NCBI RefSeq assembly: GCF_009764265.1
Contig: NZ_RWIR01000069.1
Coordinates: 1-64,000, forward strand
From: Pseudomonas sp. PB101
GTDB lineage: Bacteria > Pseudomonadota > Gammaproteobacteria > Pseudomonadales > Pseudomonadaceae
DNA length: 64,000 bases
Direction: 5' to 3'
Below the pieces are notes generated by a model, which saw nothing but the letters and a program-made list of their open reading frames with translations, searched no databases and was not told the DNA's origin. Position numbers and translations under genes: made by a program. Shown in pieces: positions 1 to 9,034 of this stretch (its first letter is position 1; every line of letters starts with the position of its first letter).

Positions 1-70
1 CGGCTTGCCGGCGATAGCGTCCTTGAGATCGCCATCGCCGGCAAGCCGGGCTCCTACAAAAGCGGGTTGG
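1..70. repeat. REP-type palindromic repeat (cut by window edge)
   Basis: Two inverted copies of a CGGCTTGCCGGCGAT-like arm, followed by a GGCTCCTACA tail, match the REP/BIME repeats that are common between genes in Pseudomonas. A related pair lies at 32826-32915. The left part may continue outside the window. Confidence 0.7.
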
Positions 71-82
71 CAGGCAGGTTGC

Positions 83-388
83 TCAAACCACCAGATTGTT
101 CATCTCGCAGTACTCTTCCCACTCGACGCCCAACACTTCGGCAGCCTCCCGGTGCAGCTCCAGGCGCTTGGCCTCGTACTCTTCTGGAGTGCTCGTGTAC
201 TTGAGGGTCAACTCCCACGGCTGCAAGCCCTGGGCTTCGGCTTCATCCTCGAAGGCCCATTGAATCTGGTCCTTCTGATCATCCGGACTCAAGTCCTTGA
301 TCTCGTCCATCAATCCGGACGCGTCCAGCGCGTACTTCTTGAGGGCTTCTTCGTGTCTGGCTTGCTGGCTCAATTCTTTTACGGTCAT
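83..388 (-). CDS. small acidic conserved hypothetical protein (DUF6388-like)
   Basis: A 101-residue acidic, mostly helical protein without a signal peptide, membrane segment or recognisable catalytic motif. It resembles the Pseudomonas DUF6388 family (MTVKELSQQARHEEAL start), but that assignment is from memory. It lies downstream of tRNA-Thr on the same strand, beyond a terminator at 451-475, so it should have its own promoter in the 389-450 gap. The Shine-Dalgarno is weak (GAGAAC before the ATG). Function unknown. Confidence 0.7.
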   Translation of the reverse strand: MTVKELSQQARHEEALKKYALDASGLMDEIKDLSPDDQKDQIQWAFEDEAEAQGLQPWELTLKYTSTPEEYEAKRLELHREAAEVLGVEWEEYCEMNNLVV

Positions 389-450
389 GGCGTTCTCGTT
401 GATCTGGGGAATGGAAGATGGATCTGGATCATCAAGGATCTCTCTGACGC

Positions 451-475
451 AAAAAAACCGTATGAAGCACGGTTT
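451..475 (-). terminator. intrinsic terminator after tRNA-Thr
   Basis: On the minus strand the inverted repeat AAACCGT/ACGGTTT (455-461 with 469-475) is followed by a T-run (A451-457 on the plus strand). It would end the tRNA-Thr transcript before the DUF6388-like gene. Confidence 0.7.
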
Positions 476-521
476 ATCTGGCCTTCAGAACCATTCGGGA
501 TCATCTGAAAACAAGTCTTGC

Positions 522-597
522 TGGTGCCCGAGACAGGAATCGAACCTGCGACCTTCGCGTTACGAGTGCGCTGCTCTACCGGCTGAGCTACACGGGC
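522..597 (-). tRNA. tRNA-Thr (CGT anticodon)
   Basis: A 76-nt cloverleaf on the minus strand beginning GCCCGTGTAGCTCAG and ending with an encoded CCA. The anticodon loop reads CTCGTAA, giving anticodon CGT (threonine ACG codon). The T-arm GGTTCGATTCC is intact, and the last acceptor bases pair with the first seven. Confidence 0.95.
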
Positions 598-663
598 GGT
601 GGGCTAAACCTAGCACTGACTTCAGGGGCAGGCAACTTCCGGAACGTCTCAATTTCCTGCAGA

Positions 664-703
664 CAAAAAAATGCCCCACAGCTTTCACTGCGGGGCATTT
701 TTT
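664..703 (-). terminator. terminator of the rpsO-pnp transcript
   Basis: ATGCCCC pairs with GGGGCAT (671-677 with 692-698) around a CAG/CTG extension, flanked by A- and T-tracts. It works in either direction, and its position 33 bp after the pnp stop points to ending pnp transcription. Confidence 0.85.
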
Positions 704-735
704 ACAACGCTGAAGCGGTCAGGCGTGAGGCGTGA

Positions 736-2841
736 TTAAACGCCCGAAGCCTTGGCTGCTGCCACGTCTTTGATGGACAGCTTGATACGGCCGCGGTTGT
801 CCACGTCCAGTACCAGCACTTCCACTTCCTGGCCTTCTTTCAGGATGTCGGTCACTTTCTCGACGCGAGCGTCGCTCAGCATGGAGATGTGAACCAGACC
901 GTCCTTGCCCGGCAGGATGTTGACGAATGCGCCGAAGTCGACGATGCGCTCAACCTTGCCGACGTAGATCTTGCCGATCTCGGCTTCAGCGGTGATGCCC
1001 AGAACGCGCTGACGAGCAGCTTCAGCAGCTTCCTTGGTTTCGCCGAAGATCTTGATCGAACCGTCGTCTTCGATGTCGATCGAAGCCTTGGTTTCTTCAC
1101 AGATCGCACGAATGGTCGCGCCGCCTTTACCAATGACATCACGGATTTTGTCGGTGTCGATCTTCATCGCGATCATGGTCGGAGCGTTGGCCGACAGTTC
1201 GGTACGCGACTGGCCGATGATCTGGTTCATCTGGCCGAGGATGTTCAGGCGCGCTTCCAGGGCTTGGCCCAGGGCGATCTCCATGATCTCTTCGGTGATG
1301 CCCTTGATCTTGATGTCCATCTGCAGCGCGGTGACGCCCTTGGCGGTACCGGCTACCTTGAAGTCCATGTCGCCCAGGTGGTCTTCGTCACCCAGGATGT
1401 CGGTCAGGACGGCGAATTTCTCGCCTTCTTTAACCAGACCCATGGCGATACCGGCAACCGGCGCCTTCATCGGCACACCAGCGTCCATCAGGGCCAGGGA
1501 AGCGCCGCAAACGGAAGCCATGGAGCTCGAACCGTTGGATTCGGTGATTTCCGAAACCACGCGGATGGTGTACGGGAACACGTCGGCGGCAGGCAGCATG
1601 GCCGAAACCGAACGACGGGCCAGACGGCCGTGACCGATTTCACGACGACCAGCACCACCCATGCGACCACACTCGCCCACCGAGAACGGAGGGAAGTTGT
1701 AGTGCAGCATGAACGGGTCTTTTTTCTCGCCTTCCAGGGTGTCCAGCAGTTGCGCGTCACGGGCGGTGCCCAGTGTCGCGACTACCAGAGCCTGGGTTTC
1801 ACCACGGGTGAACAGAGCCGAACCGTGGGTCTTTGGCAGAACACCGACTTCGATGTTCAACGGACGTACGGTCTTGGTGTCGCGGCCGTCGATACGTGGC
1901 TTGCCGTTAACGATGTTTTCGCGAACGGTGCGGTATTCGATTTCGCCGAAAGCCGCTTTGACTTCGCTGGACGAAGGCTGGCCTTCTTCACCGGACAGCT
2001 TGGCAACGACCTGATCCTTCAGCTCGCCCAGGCGAGCGTAACGGTCGGCCTTGACGGTGATGGTGTAGGCCTGGGAGATCGCTTCGCCGAACTCGGCACG
2101 GATAGCGCCCAGCAGTTCGGTGGCTTCTGGCGCAGGAGCCCAGGTCCAGGTTGGCTTGGCAGCTTCGGCGGCCAGTTCTTTAACGGCGTTGATCACAACC
2201 TGGAACTCGTCGTGAGCAAACAGTACCGCGCCCAGCATCTGGTCTTCGGTCAGCTCCTTGGCTTCCGATTCAACCATCAGCACGGCGTCCGAAGTACCGG
2301 CAACGACCATGTCCAGGCTCGAAGCAGCTTGCTGCTCGTAAGTCGGGTTCAGCAGGTAGCCGGTGCTTTCGTGGAAAGCAACGCGAGCGGCGCCGATCGG
2401 GCCATCGAAAGGAATGCCGGAGATGGCCAGCGCAGCCGAGGTACCGATCATCGCAGCGATGTCCGGATCGGTCTTCTTGCTGGTGGAAACGACGGTGCAG
2501 ACAACCTGCACTTCGTTCATGAAACCTTCAGGGAACAGCGGACGGATCGGACGGTCGATCAGTCGGGAAGTCAGGGTTTCTTTCTCGGAAGGACGGCCTT
2601 CACGCTTGAAGAAACCGCCAGGGATCTTGCCGGCAGCGTAAGTCTTTTCCTGGTAGTGAACAGACAGAGGGAAGAAGCCCTTGCCTGGATCGGCTTGCTT
2701 GGCACCGACTACGGTCACCAATACGCTGACGTCGTCGTCAACGGTGACCAATACTGCGCCGGAGGCCTGACGGGCGATACGGCCAGTCTCGAGGGTAACG
2801 GTCGACTGACCGAACTGGAATTTTTTGATTACCGGGTTCAC
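736..2841 (-). CDS. pnp: polyribonucleotide nucleotidyltransferase (PNPase)
   Basis: 701 residues, full length for the family. PNPase degrades RNA 3' to 5' by phosphorolysis and is a degradosome partner in the cytoplasm. Two RNase PH-like halves are visible: the N-terminal one carries the KIPGGFFKREGRPSEKE segment, and the second carries FPPFSVGECGRMGGAGRREIGHG near residues 385-405. They are followed by a KH domain (IRDVIGKGGATIRAI, about 565-580) and an S1 domain (GKIYVGKVERIVDFGAFVNI). It lies 205 bp after rpsO on the same strand, the usual rpsO-pnp order, with a hairpin between them at 2988-3012 that could serve as the RNase III/PNPase autocontrol site known in enterobacteria. The terminator follows at 664-703. 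Confidence 0.98.
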   Translation of the reverse strand: MNPVIKKFQFGQSTVTLETGRIARQASGAVLVTVDDDVSVLVTVVGAKQADPGKGFFPLSVHYQEKTYAAGKIPGGFFKREGRPSEKETLTSRLIDRPIRPLFPEGFMNEVQVVCTVVSTSKKTDPDIAAMIGTSAALAISGIPFDGPIGAARVAFHESTGYLLNPTYEQQAASSLDMVVAGTSDAVLMVESEAKELTEDQMLGAVLFAHDEFQVVINAVKELAAEAAKPTWTWAPAPEATELLGAIRAEFGEAISQAYTITVKADRYARLGELKDQVVAKLSGEEGQPSSSEVKAAFGEIEYRTVRENIVNGKPRIDGRDTKTVRPLNIEVGVLPKTHGSALFTRGETQALVVATLGTARDAQLLDTLEGEKKDPFMLHYNFPPFSVGECGRMGGAGRREIGHGRLARRSVSAMLPAADVFPYTIRVVSEITESNGSSSMASVCGASLALMDAGVPMKAPVAGIAMGLVKEGEKFAVLTDILGDEDHLGDMDFKVAGTAKGVTALQMDIKIKGITEEIMEIALGQALEARLNILGQMNQIIGQSRTELSANAPTMIAMKIDTDKIRDVIGKGGATIRAICEETKASIDIEDDGSIKIFGETKEAAEAARQRVLGITAEAEIGKIYVGKVERIVDFGAFVNILPGKDGLVHISMLSDARVEKVTDILKEGQEVEVLVLDVDNRGRIKLSIKDVAAAKASGV

Positions 2842-2987
2842 GGTGTCCTACCTTCTTTGTGGCTCTTGGGGAACTGGTTTCTTGCGAAATTCTTGGGCAA
2901 CGCCGGGAATCGGCCCGACACAATTGTCCAGGTGCTACTCAGGTAAAGCAGGTATCCAGATAAAACTTGAGGCTGGGAGCCTGCCAT

Positions 2988-3012
2988 GCACCAGCGGGAA
3001 ACCCGCTGATGC
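2988..3012 (-). other. hairpin in the rpsO-pnp intergenic region
   Basis: GCATCAGCGGG and CCCGCTGGTGC form a strong stem around a short loop, with no T-run. In E. coli a hairpin at this place is cut by RNase III and allows PNPase to control its own mRNA. That role here is inferred from position only. Confidence 0.5.
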
Positions 3013-3046
3013 ACGACAGACAACCAACCTCTAGCGCAATCGCTTA

Positions 3047-3316
3047 TTAGCGACGCAGACCCAGGCGAGCGATCAGAGCGCTGTAACGGCTCACGTCCTT
3101 GCCTTTCAGGTAGTCCAGCAGCTTACGACGCTGGTTTACCATGCGGATCAGACCACGACGGGAGTGGTGATCTTTACCGTTGGCCTTGAAGTGACCTTGC
3201 AGCTTGTTGATGTTGTGGGTCAGCAGTGCAACTTGCACTTCTGGCGAACCAGTGTCACCAACGGCTTGCTGGTAGTCAGCAACGATTTGAGCTTTTTCTT
3301 GAACGTCGAGAGCCAT
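3047..3316 (-). CDS. rpsO: 30S ribosomal protein S15
   Basis: 89 residues, the normal length. S15 binds the central domain of 16S rRNA and nucleates 30S assembly. The conserved TGSPEVQVALLTHNINKLQGHF and HHSRRGLIRMVNQRRKLLDYLK segments are present. The start is supported by AAGGA ahead of the ATG. A 10-bp hairpin (3336-3360) sits just upstream of the ribosome binding site, where S15 is known to repress its own translation in other bacteria. It lies between truB and pnp on the minus strand. Confidence 0.98.
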   Translation of the reverse strand: MALDVQEKAQIVADYQQAVGDTGSPEVQVALLTHNINKLQGHFKANGKDHHSRRGLIRMVNQRRKLLDYLKGKDVSRYSALIARLGLRR

Positions 3317-3335
3317 GAGGCAATCCTTTTATCAG

Positions 3336-3360
3336 GAAACTGTTTCAGAAAAACAGTTTC
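3336..3360 (-). promoter_or_regulatory. hairpin upstream of rpsO (possible S15 autoregulatory leader)
   Basis: GAAACTGTTT pairs perfectly with AAACAGTTTC (3336-3345 with 3351-3360), about 20 nt before the rpsO start codon. A structured leader in front of rpsO is the usual site of S15 translational feedback. No pseudoknot was modelled, so the role is inferred. Confidence 0.4.
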
Positions 3361-3458
3361 AACAGGCCAGGGACAAATCCCTGTATCTATAAATGAGTCG
3401 TGACCGTGCCTGTTAACAGCCACACTCGCCGACCTGCTGTTACACAGGCCGGTTCCGG

Positions 3459-4376
3459 TCATTCTGACCGAATCAAACGACGCGGCGCGATGCGCCCGTC
3501 TTCGCTCACTTCACCGATACCGATGAAGCGACCATTGTGATCCTGTACCCGCACCATGCCGAACTTCGGAGCATCCGGGGCACGTACCGGCTGGCCGTTG
3601 AGCCAGTAGAACGCGCTCGCTTCGGAGAACTGCAACAGTGGCCAATCCAGCAGGCCGCTGTCCGATGGCATCAGGAAGCGATCGACCGCTTCGTTGCCGC
3701 CTTCGGCATGTACCGCTTCCAGCTCTTCCAGGGTTACCGTCTGCGCCAGGGTGAATGGCCCGGCCTGGGTACGTCGCAGTTCTGCAACGTAAGCGCCACA
3801 ACCGAGTTGCTCACCGATATCCTCCACCAGGGTACGGATATAGGTGCCTTTAGTGCAATCCACCGACAGCCGCGCAGTATCGCCTTCGAAGGCCAGCAAT
3901 TCCAAGCGCGTAATAGTAACAGAACGCGGTTCGCGCTCCACTACTTCGCCTGCACGCGCCAGCTTGTACAGCGGCTGGCCATCGCGCTTGAGTGCCGAGT
4001 ACATCGGCGGTATCTGACTGATTTGCCCACGAAATTTCGGCAGCACAGCTTCGATATCGGTGCGACCAACGGTCACCGGACGCTCCTGCAAAACTTCACC
4101 TTCGGCATCCGCCGTGGTGGTGGTCTTGCCCAGTTGCGCGAGGGTTTCATAACCCTTGTCGGAATCGAGCAGGTATTGCGAGAACTTGGTGGCCTCGCCG
4201 AAGCACAGCGGCAACACGCCGGAGGCCAGCGGGTCGAGACTGCCGGTATGACCGGCCTTCTCGGCGTTCAGCAACCAGCGAACCTTCTGCAAGGCCGCGT
4301 TGGAGGTGAACCCCAGCGGCTTGTCGAGAAGAATAATGCCGCTGACGTTACGACGGATACGTTTGACCTGAGCCAC
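3459..4376 (-). CDS. truB: tRNA pseudouridine-55 synthase
   Basis: 305 residues. TruB makes pseudouridine 55 in the T-loop of tRNAs. The N-terminus shows the KPLGFTSN motif, followed by AGHTGSLDPLASGVLP, which contains the catalytic aspartate (near residue 48), and then CTKGTYIRTLVEDIG. The C-terminal part, about residues 245-305, looks like the small PUA-like extension. It starts 3 bp after the rbfA stop on the same strand, so the two are translationally close, in the common infB-rbfA-truB-rpsO order. Confidence 0.97.
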   Translation of the reverse strand: MAQVKRIRRNVSGIILLDKPLGFTSNAALQKVRWLLNAEKAGHTGSLDPLASGVLPLCFGEATKFSQYLLDSDKGYETLAQLGKTTTTADAEGEVLQERPVTVGRTDIEAVLPKFRGQISQIPPMYSALKRDGQPLYKLARAGEVVEREPRSVTITRLELLAFEGDTARLSVDCTKGTYIRTLVEDIGEQLGCGAYVAELRRTQAGPFTLAQTVTLEELEAVHAEGGNEAVDRFLMPSDSGLLDWPLLQFSEASAFYWLNGQPVRAPDAPKFGMVRVQDHNGRFIGIGEVSEDGRIAPRRLIRSE

Positions 4377-4379
4377 CGA

Positions 4380-4781
4380 TTACTCCTTGGTGTCTTCGGC
4401 TTCTGCCGCAACCGGATGCTGATTGTCTTCAGCCACTGCGCGCTCGATCAATGCCGACAGATGCGCACCACGCACGACGCTTTCGTCGTAGTGGAAGTGC
4501 AGCTGTGGAACGCTGCGCAGCTTCATCTCGCGAGCCAGCTGCATGCGCAGGAAACCGGCGGCAGAGTTGAGCACCTTGATGCTTTGTGCAATTTCTTCGG
4601 CGCTGTCCTGCCCCATCACGGTGATGAAGATCTTCGCGTGACCGACGTCACGGCTGACTTCCACAGCGGTAATGGTGACCAGGCCGACGCGCGGGTCTTT
4701 GACTTCACGACGGATCAGTTGTGCCAGCTCGCGCTGCATCTGATCGCCGATACGTTGGGTACGGCTATATTCTTTTGCCAT
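4380..4781 (-). CDS. rbfA: 30S ribosome-binding factor A
   Basis: 133 residues, typical length. RbfA is a single KH-fold protein that helps 16S rRNA 5'-end maturation and cold adaptation. MAKEYSRTQRIGDQMQRELAQLIRREVKDPRVG is the canonical N-terminus, and VSRDVGHAKIFITVMG matches the family core. The acidic tail after about residue 115 is probably disordered. It lies 160 bp after infB on the same strand, with a hairpin at 4836-4869 in the gap. Confidence 0.97.
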   Translation of the reverse strand: MAKEYSRTQRIGDQMQRELAQLIRREVKDPRVGLVTITAVEVSRDVGHAKIFITVMGQDSAEEIAQSIKVLNSAAGFLRMQLAREMKLRSVPQLHFHYDESVVRGAHLSALIERAVAEDNQHPVAAEAEDTKE

Positions 4782-4835
4782 GTCTTGTTACCTGTTACTG
4801 CCCCACGGTGAAACCCGCAAGGTCTGAAAGCGGCA

Positions 4836-4869
4836 AACGCCCGGCCTGACAAAAGCCAGACCGGGCGTT
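4836..4869 (-). other. strong hairpin between infB and rbfA
   Basis: AACGCCCGG.CTG and its complement form a long GC-rich stem with a short A/T loop. No T-run follows on the minus strand, so this looks like a processing or RNA-stability hairpin, or a weak terminator, inside the infB-rbfA transcript. Confidence 0.5.
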
Positions 4870-4940
4870 GCGTTTAGAGTCCTGGTGACGAGTTGCGCAC
4901 TTGCATGCGGCTAGCCGTCACGGCTCTTGAAGTGCGCGAA

Positions 4941-7466
4941 TTAGAGGCTGCGAGCAACCTGCACCTTCTCGAAGACTTCGATCTTGTCACCGACTTTAAC
5001 GTCGTTGTAGCTCTTCACGCCGATACCGCATTCCATGCCGGCACGTACTTCGGAAGCGTCATCCTTGAAGCGGCGCAGGGATTCCAGCTCGCCTTCGAAG
5101 ATAACGATGTCTTCACGCAGTACACGGATCGGACGGTTACGGTGAACGACACCTTCGACAACCATGCAACCGGCGATCGCGCCAAACTTCGGCGAACGGA
5201 ACACGTCACGCACTTCGGCGATACCCAGGATGTTCTCGCGAACATCGCTGCCGAGCATACCGGTCAGGGCTTTCTTGACGTCTTCGATGATGTCGTAGAT
5301 CACGTTGTAGTAACGCATATCCAGACCTTCCTGCTCGACGATCTTGCGCGCGCCGGCATCGGCACGCACGTTGAAGCCGAACAGTACAGCGTTGGAGGCC
5401 AGTGCCAGGTTGGCGTCGGACTCGGTGATACCACCGACACCGCCACCCACTACACGCACTTGCACTTCGTCGTTGCCCAGGCCGTTCAAGGCACCGTTCA
5501 ACGCTTCCAGCGATCCACGGACGTCGGATTTGAGGACGATGTTGAGCGTCTTCTTCTCTTCCTGGCCCATGTTTTCGAAGATGTTTTCCAGCTTGCCGGC
5601 GTGAGCACGAGCCAGTTTGACTTCGCGGAACTTGCCTTGACGGAACAGAGCCACTTCACGGGCTTTCTTCTCGTCGGCAACCACGCTCATCTCGTCGCCA
5701 GCGTCCGGGGTACCGTCCAGGCCGAGGATCTCGACAGGGATGGCCGGACCGGCTTCCTTGATTGGCTTGCCGTTCTCGTCGAGCATGGCACGTACACGGC
5801 CATAGTTCGAACCGACCAGGACCATGTCGCCCTGGCGCAGGGTACCGTCTTGAACCAGAACGGTAGCCACCGGGCCACGGCCCTTGTCCAGACGGGACTC
5901 AACCACCACACCACGGCCAGGAGCCGATGGCGTTGCAGTCAGTTCCAGGACTTCGGCTTGCAGCAGTACGGCTTCGAGCAGTTCGTCGACACCGGTACCC
6001 ATCTTCGCCGAAACCGGTACGAATGGAGTGTCGCCACCCCACTCTTCCGAGGTCACACCGTGTACCGACAGTTCGCTACGGATGCGATCGAGATCAGCGC
6101 CCGGCTTGTCGATCTTGTTCACTGCAACAACCAGTGGAACACCGGCCGCTACTGCGTGCTGGACAGCTTCAATGGTCTGCGGCATTACGCCGTCGTCCGC
6201 TGCAACCACCAGGATCACGATGTCGGTCGCCTTGGCACCACGGGCACGCATTGCGGTAAACGCAGCGTGACCAGGGGTGTCGAGGAACGTCACCATGCCA
6301 CGGTCGGTTTCAACGTGGTACGCACCGATGTGCTGGGTGATGCCACCGGCTTCGCCAGCAGCAACCTTGGCACGACGGATGTAGTCGAGCAGGGAAGTCT
6401 TACCGTGGTCAACGTGGCCCATTACGGTCACGACTGGTGCACGGGAAACGGCCTCGCCTTCAAACTTCAGGGACTCGGCCAGGGAATCTTCCAGGGCGGT
6501 GTCGCTGACCAGGGTCACTTTGTGGCCCAGTTCTTCAGCAACCAACTGGGCAGTTTCCTGGTCCAGTACCTGGTTGATGGTCGCTGGAGTACCCAGTTTG
6601 AACATGAACTTGATGATTTCAGCAGCCTTGACCGACATCTGCTGAGCGAGATCGCCAACAGTGATGGTCTCGCCGATCTTCACTTCGCGCACGACAGGGC
6701 CGGTTGGGCTCTGGAAACCGTGGGCGTTGCGCTTCTTCAGCTTGGCCTTGCCGCGACCACCACGACGGAAGCCATCGCTTTCTTCGTCGGTAGTACGTGG
6801 GGCAACGCGTGGAGCAGGCGCCTTTTCCTTGACCGAAGCACGATGCGGAGCGTTTTTGCGCTCGCCATCGCCGCTGCCGCGACGATTGTTGTCATCGGCA
6901 CGTGGTTTGTCCGGACGACGCTGTTCATCGCGCTTGCGAGCGTCTGCTGCTGGAGCCGGAGCGGCTGCCACGACCGGTGCGCTTTCGCGCACTGGCTCGG
7001 CTACCGCAGCAGGCGCTGCAACAGGTTCGGCTGGAGCGGTCGACGCAGCAGCAGGCTGGCGACGCGCTTCTTCTTCGGCGCGACGCTTGGCTTCTTCTTC
7101 AGCCTTCTGACGTGCAGCATTTTCTACTGCGCGACGTTCATCCAGTTCACGCTTGCGCTCGGCTTCGATTTCTTCCGGGCTGCGCTGTACGAAGACTTTT
7201 TTCTTGCGTACTTCAACGCTGATGCTTTTGCTGCCAGCAACACGCAGGGTGCTGGTGGTTTTACGCTGCAGCGTAATCTTGCGTGGTTCTTCCACTTTCG
7301 CCTTGTGGCTGCTTTTCAAGTGAGTCAGCAACGATTGCTTCTCACTGTCAGTCACACTTTCTTCGGCGGCGGTGTGCGGCAGACCTGCCTCACGCATCTG
7401 CTGCAACAGGCGCTCTACCGGTGTTTTGACCTCATCGGCCAGTTGTTTCACCGTGACTTGCGTCAT
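4941..7466 (-). CDS. infB: translation initiation factor IF-2
   Basis: 841 residues. IF-2 is the GTPase that brings fMet-tRNA to the 30S P-site. An N-terminal IF2N domain (TVKQLADEVKTPVERLLQQMREAGL) is followed by a long charged, low-complexity linker rich in Glu, Arg and Ala (about 60-240) and a second IF2N-like segment. The G domain then shows GHVDHGKT (G1), DTPGHAAF (G3) and NKID (G4), and domains II to IV complete the C-terminus. It follows nusA by 27 bp in the rimP-nusA-infB operon. Confidence 0.98.
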   Translation of the reverse strand: MTQVTVKQLADEVKTPVERLLQQMREAGLPHTAAEESVTDSEKQSLLTHLKSSHKAKVEEPRKITLQRKTTSTLRVAGSKSISVEVRKKKVFVQRSPEEIEAERKRELDERRAVENAARQKAEEEAKRRAEEEARRQPAAASTAPAEPVAAPAAVAEPVRESAPVVAAAPAPAADARKRDEQRRPDKPRADDNNRRGSGDGERKNAPHRASVKEKAPAPRVAPRTTDEESDGFRRGGRGKAKLKKRNAHGFQSPTGPVVREVKIGETITVGDLAQQMSVKAAEIIKFMFKLGTPATINQVLDQETAQLVAEELGHKVTLVSDTALEDSLAESLKFEGEAVSRAPVVTVMGHVDHGKTSLLDYIRRAKVAAGEAGGITQHIGAYHVETDRGMVTFLDTPGHAAFTAMRARGAKATDIVILVVAADDGVMPQTIEAVQHAVAAGVPLVVAVNKIDKPGADLDRIRSELSVHGVTSEEWGGDTPFVPVSAKMGTGVDELLEAVLLQAEVLELTATPSAPGRGVVVESRLDKGRGPVATVLVQDGTLRQGDMVLVGSNYGRVRAMLDENGKPIKEAGPAIPVEILGLDGTPDAGDEMSVVADEKKAREVALFRQGKFREVKLARAHAGKLENIFENMGQEEKKTLNIVLKSDVRGSLEALNGALNGLGNDEVQVRVVGGGVGGITESDANLALASNAVLFGFNVRADAGARKIVEQEGLDMRYYNVIYDIIEDVKKALTGMLGSDVRENILGIAEVRDVFRSPKFGAIAGCMVVEGVVHRNRPIRVLREDIVIFEGELESLRRFKDDASEVRAGMECGIGVKSYNDVKVGDKIEVFEKVQVARSL

Positions 7467-7493
7467 GCACTTCTCTCCTCAGGCCGCGCCTAA

Positions 7494-8975
7494 TTACTCG
7501 AACCAGTGGGCTCGGGCGGCCATGATCAACTTGCCGGCACGATCATCGTCAATGCCGTCGATGTCGAGCAGGTCGTCAATAGACTGCTCGGCCAGGTCTT
7601 CGCGGGTAATTACGCCGCGCACCGCCAGTTCCATCGCCAAATCCTTGTCCATACCCTCAAGCGAGAGCAGGTCTTCGGCCGGATGGGCGTCTGCCAGCTT
7701 TTCCTCAGTAGCGATGGCTTTGGTCAACAAACGATCCTTGGCACGAGCGCGAAGCTCGTTGACGGTTTCCTCGTCAAAGCCGTCGATGTTGAGCATTTCT
7801 TCCAACGGTACGTAGGCAATCTCTTCCAGGCTGGTGAAGCCTTCATCTACCAGCACCTGCGCCAGGTCTTCGTCGACTTCCAGCTCGTCGATGAAGTTGC
7901 GCAGGATGTCGCCGGTTTCTGCTTGCTGCTTAGCCTGGATGTCCGATTCGGTCATCACGTTCAGGGTCCAGCCAGTCAACTGGCTGGCCAGACGCACGTT
8001 CTGACCACCGCGACCGATGGCCTGAGCCAGATTGTCTGCGCCAACGGCGATGTCCATTGCGTGGGCATCTTCGTCAACGATAATTGCCGCAACCTCGGCC
8101 GGGGACATGGCGTTGATCACGAACTGAGCCGGGTTGTCGTCCCACAGAACGATGTCAACACGCTCACCGCCCAACTCACCCGACACTGCCTGGACGCGCG
8201 AACCGCGCATACCGATGCAAGCGCCCTGCGGGTCGATGCGTTTGTCCTTGGAGCGGACGGCGATCTTGGCGCGGGATCCCGGATCACGGGACGCAGCCAT
8301 CACTTCGATCAGGCCTTCGGCAATTTCCGGCACTTCGATGCGGAACAACTCGATCAGCATTTCCGGCGCGGTACGCGACAGGATCAGCTGCGGGCCGCGG
8401 TTCTCGGTGCGGATTTCCTTGAGCAGCGCACGCAGACGCACGCCAACCCGGAAAGTTTCGCGAGAAATGATGTCTTCACGGGCCAGCAACGCTTCAGCGT
8501 TGTTGCCCAGATCAACGATCACGTTGTCGCGGGTTACTTTTTTCACGGTGCCGGAGATGATTTCACCCAGGCGCTCGCGATAAGCGTCTACAACCTGAGC
8601 GCGCTCGGCTTCGCGAACTTTCTGCACGATGACTTGCTTGGCAGTCTGTGCAGCAATGCGCCCGAATTCGATGGACTCGATTTTCTCTTCGACGACGTCA
8701 CCGACCTTGGCGCCAGGATGCGTTTCAGCAACCTTGCTCGGCCAGGTTTCGATGGCCGGATCGTCCAAGTCTGCTTCCTCGACGACCGTCCAGCGACGGA
8801 AAGTCTCGTAGGCACCGGTGTGGCGATTGATTTCCACACGCAGATCAACTTCGTCTTCGAAACGCTTTTTGGTCGCAGTGGCCAAGGCCAGCTCCAGCGC
8901 TTCAAAAATAACGTTTGCCGGTACACCCTTTTCGTTGGATACCGACTCAACAACCAGCAGTACTTCTTTGCTCAT
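7494..8975 (-). CDS. nusA: transcription termination/antitermination factor NusA
   Basis: 493 residues when started at the ATG giving MSKEVLLVVESVSNEKGVP, the standard NusA N-terminus. An upstream in-frame start would add only seven residues. NusA binds RNA polymerase and the nascent transcript and modulates pausing, termination and antitermination. It contains an N-terminal RNAP-binding domain, an S1 domain (SGTVKKVTRDNVIVDLG), two KH domains (including AIGRGGQNVRLASQLTGW) and two C-terminal acidic repeats (LVDEGFTSLEEIAYVPLEEML and LAVRGVITREDLAEQSIDDLL). It lies between rimP and infB. Confidence 0.98.
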   Translation of the reverse strand: MSKEVLLVVESVSNEKGVPANVIFEALELALATATKKRFEDEVDLRVEINRHTGAYETFRRWTVVEEADLDDPAIETWPSKVAETHPGAKVGDVVEEKIESIEFGRIAAQTAKQVIVQKVREAERAQVVDAYRERLGEIISGTVKKVTRDNVIVDLGNNAEALLAREDIISRETFRVGVRLRALLKEIRTENRGPQLILSRTAPEMLIELFRIEVPEIAEGLIEVMAASRDPGSRAKIAVRSKDKRIDPQGACIGMRGSRVQAVSGELGGERVDIVLWDDNPAQFVINAMSPAEVAAIIVDEDAHAMDIAVGADNLAQAIGRGGQNVRLASQLTGWTLNVMTESDIQAKQQAETGDILRNFIDELEVDEDLAQVLVDEGFTSLEEIAYVPLEEMLNIDGFDEETVNELRARAKDRLLTKAIATEEKLADAHPAEDLLSLEGMDKDLAMELAVRGVITREDLAEQSIDDLLDIDGIDDDRAGKLIMAARAHWFE

Positions 8976-9034
8976 CGTACGCCTCGCCTTTCGCAAGCCA
9001 TTGGATCCGCGGGATCCGCAGTATCTGGCACGCC

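Noticed and set aside
4893..7493. 866-residue open frame on the plus strand opposite infB
   Set aside because: Shadow of infB: reverse frame of a GC-rich gene, with low-complexity composition and no recognisable domain. infB is certain on the minus strand.
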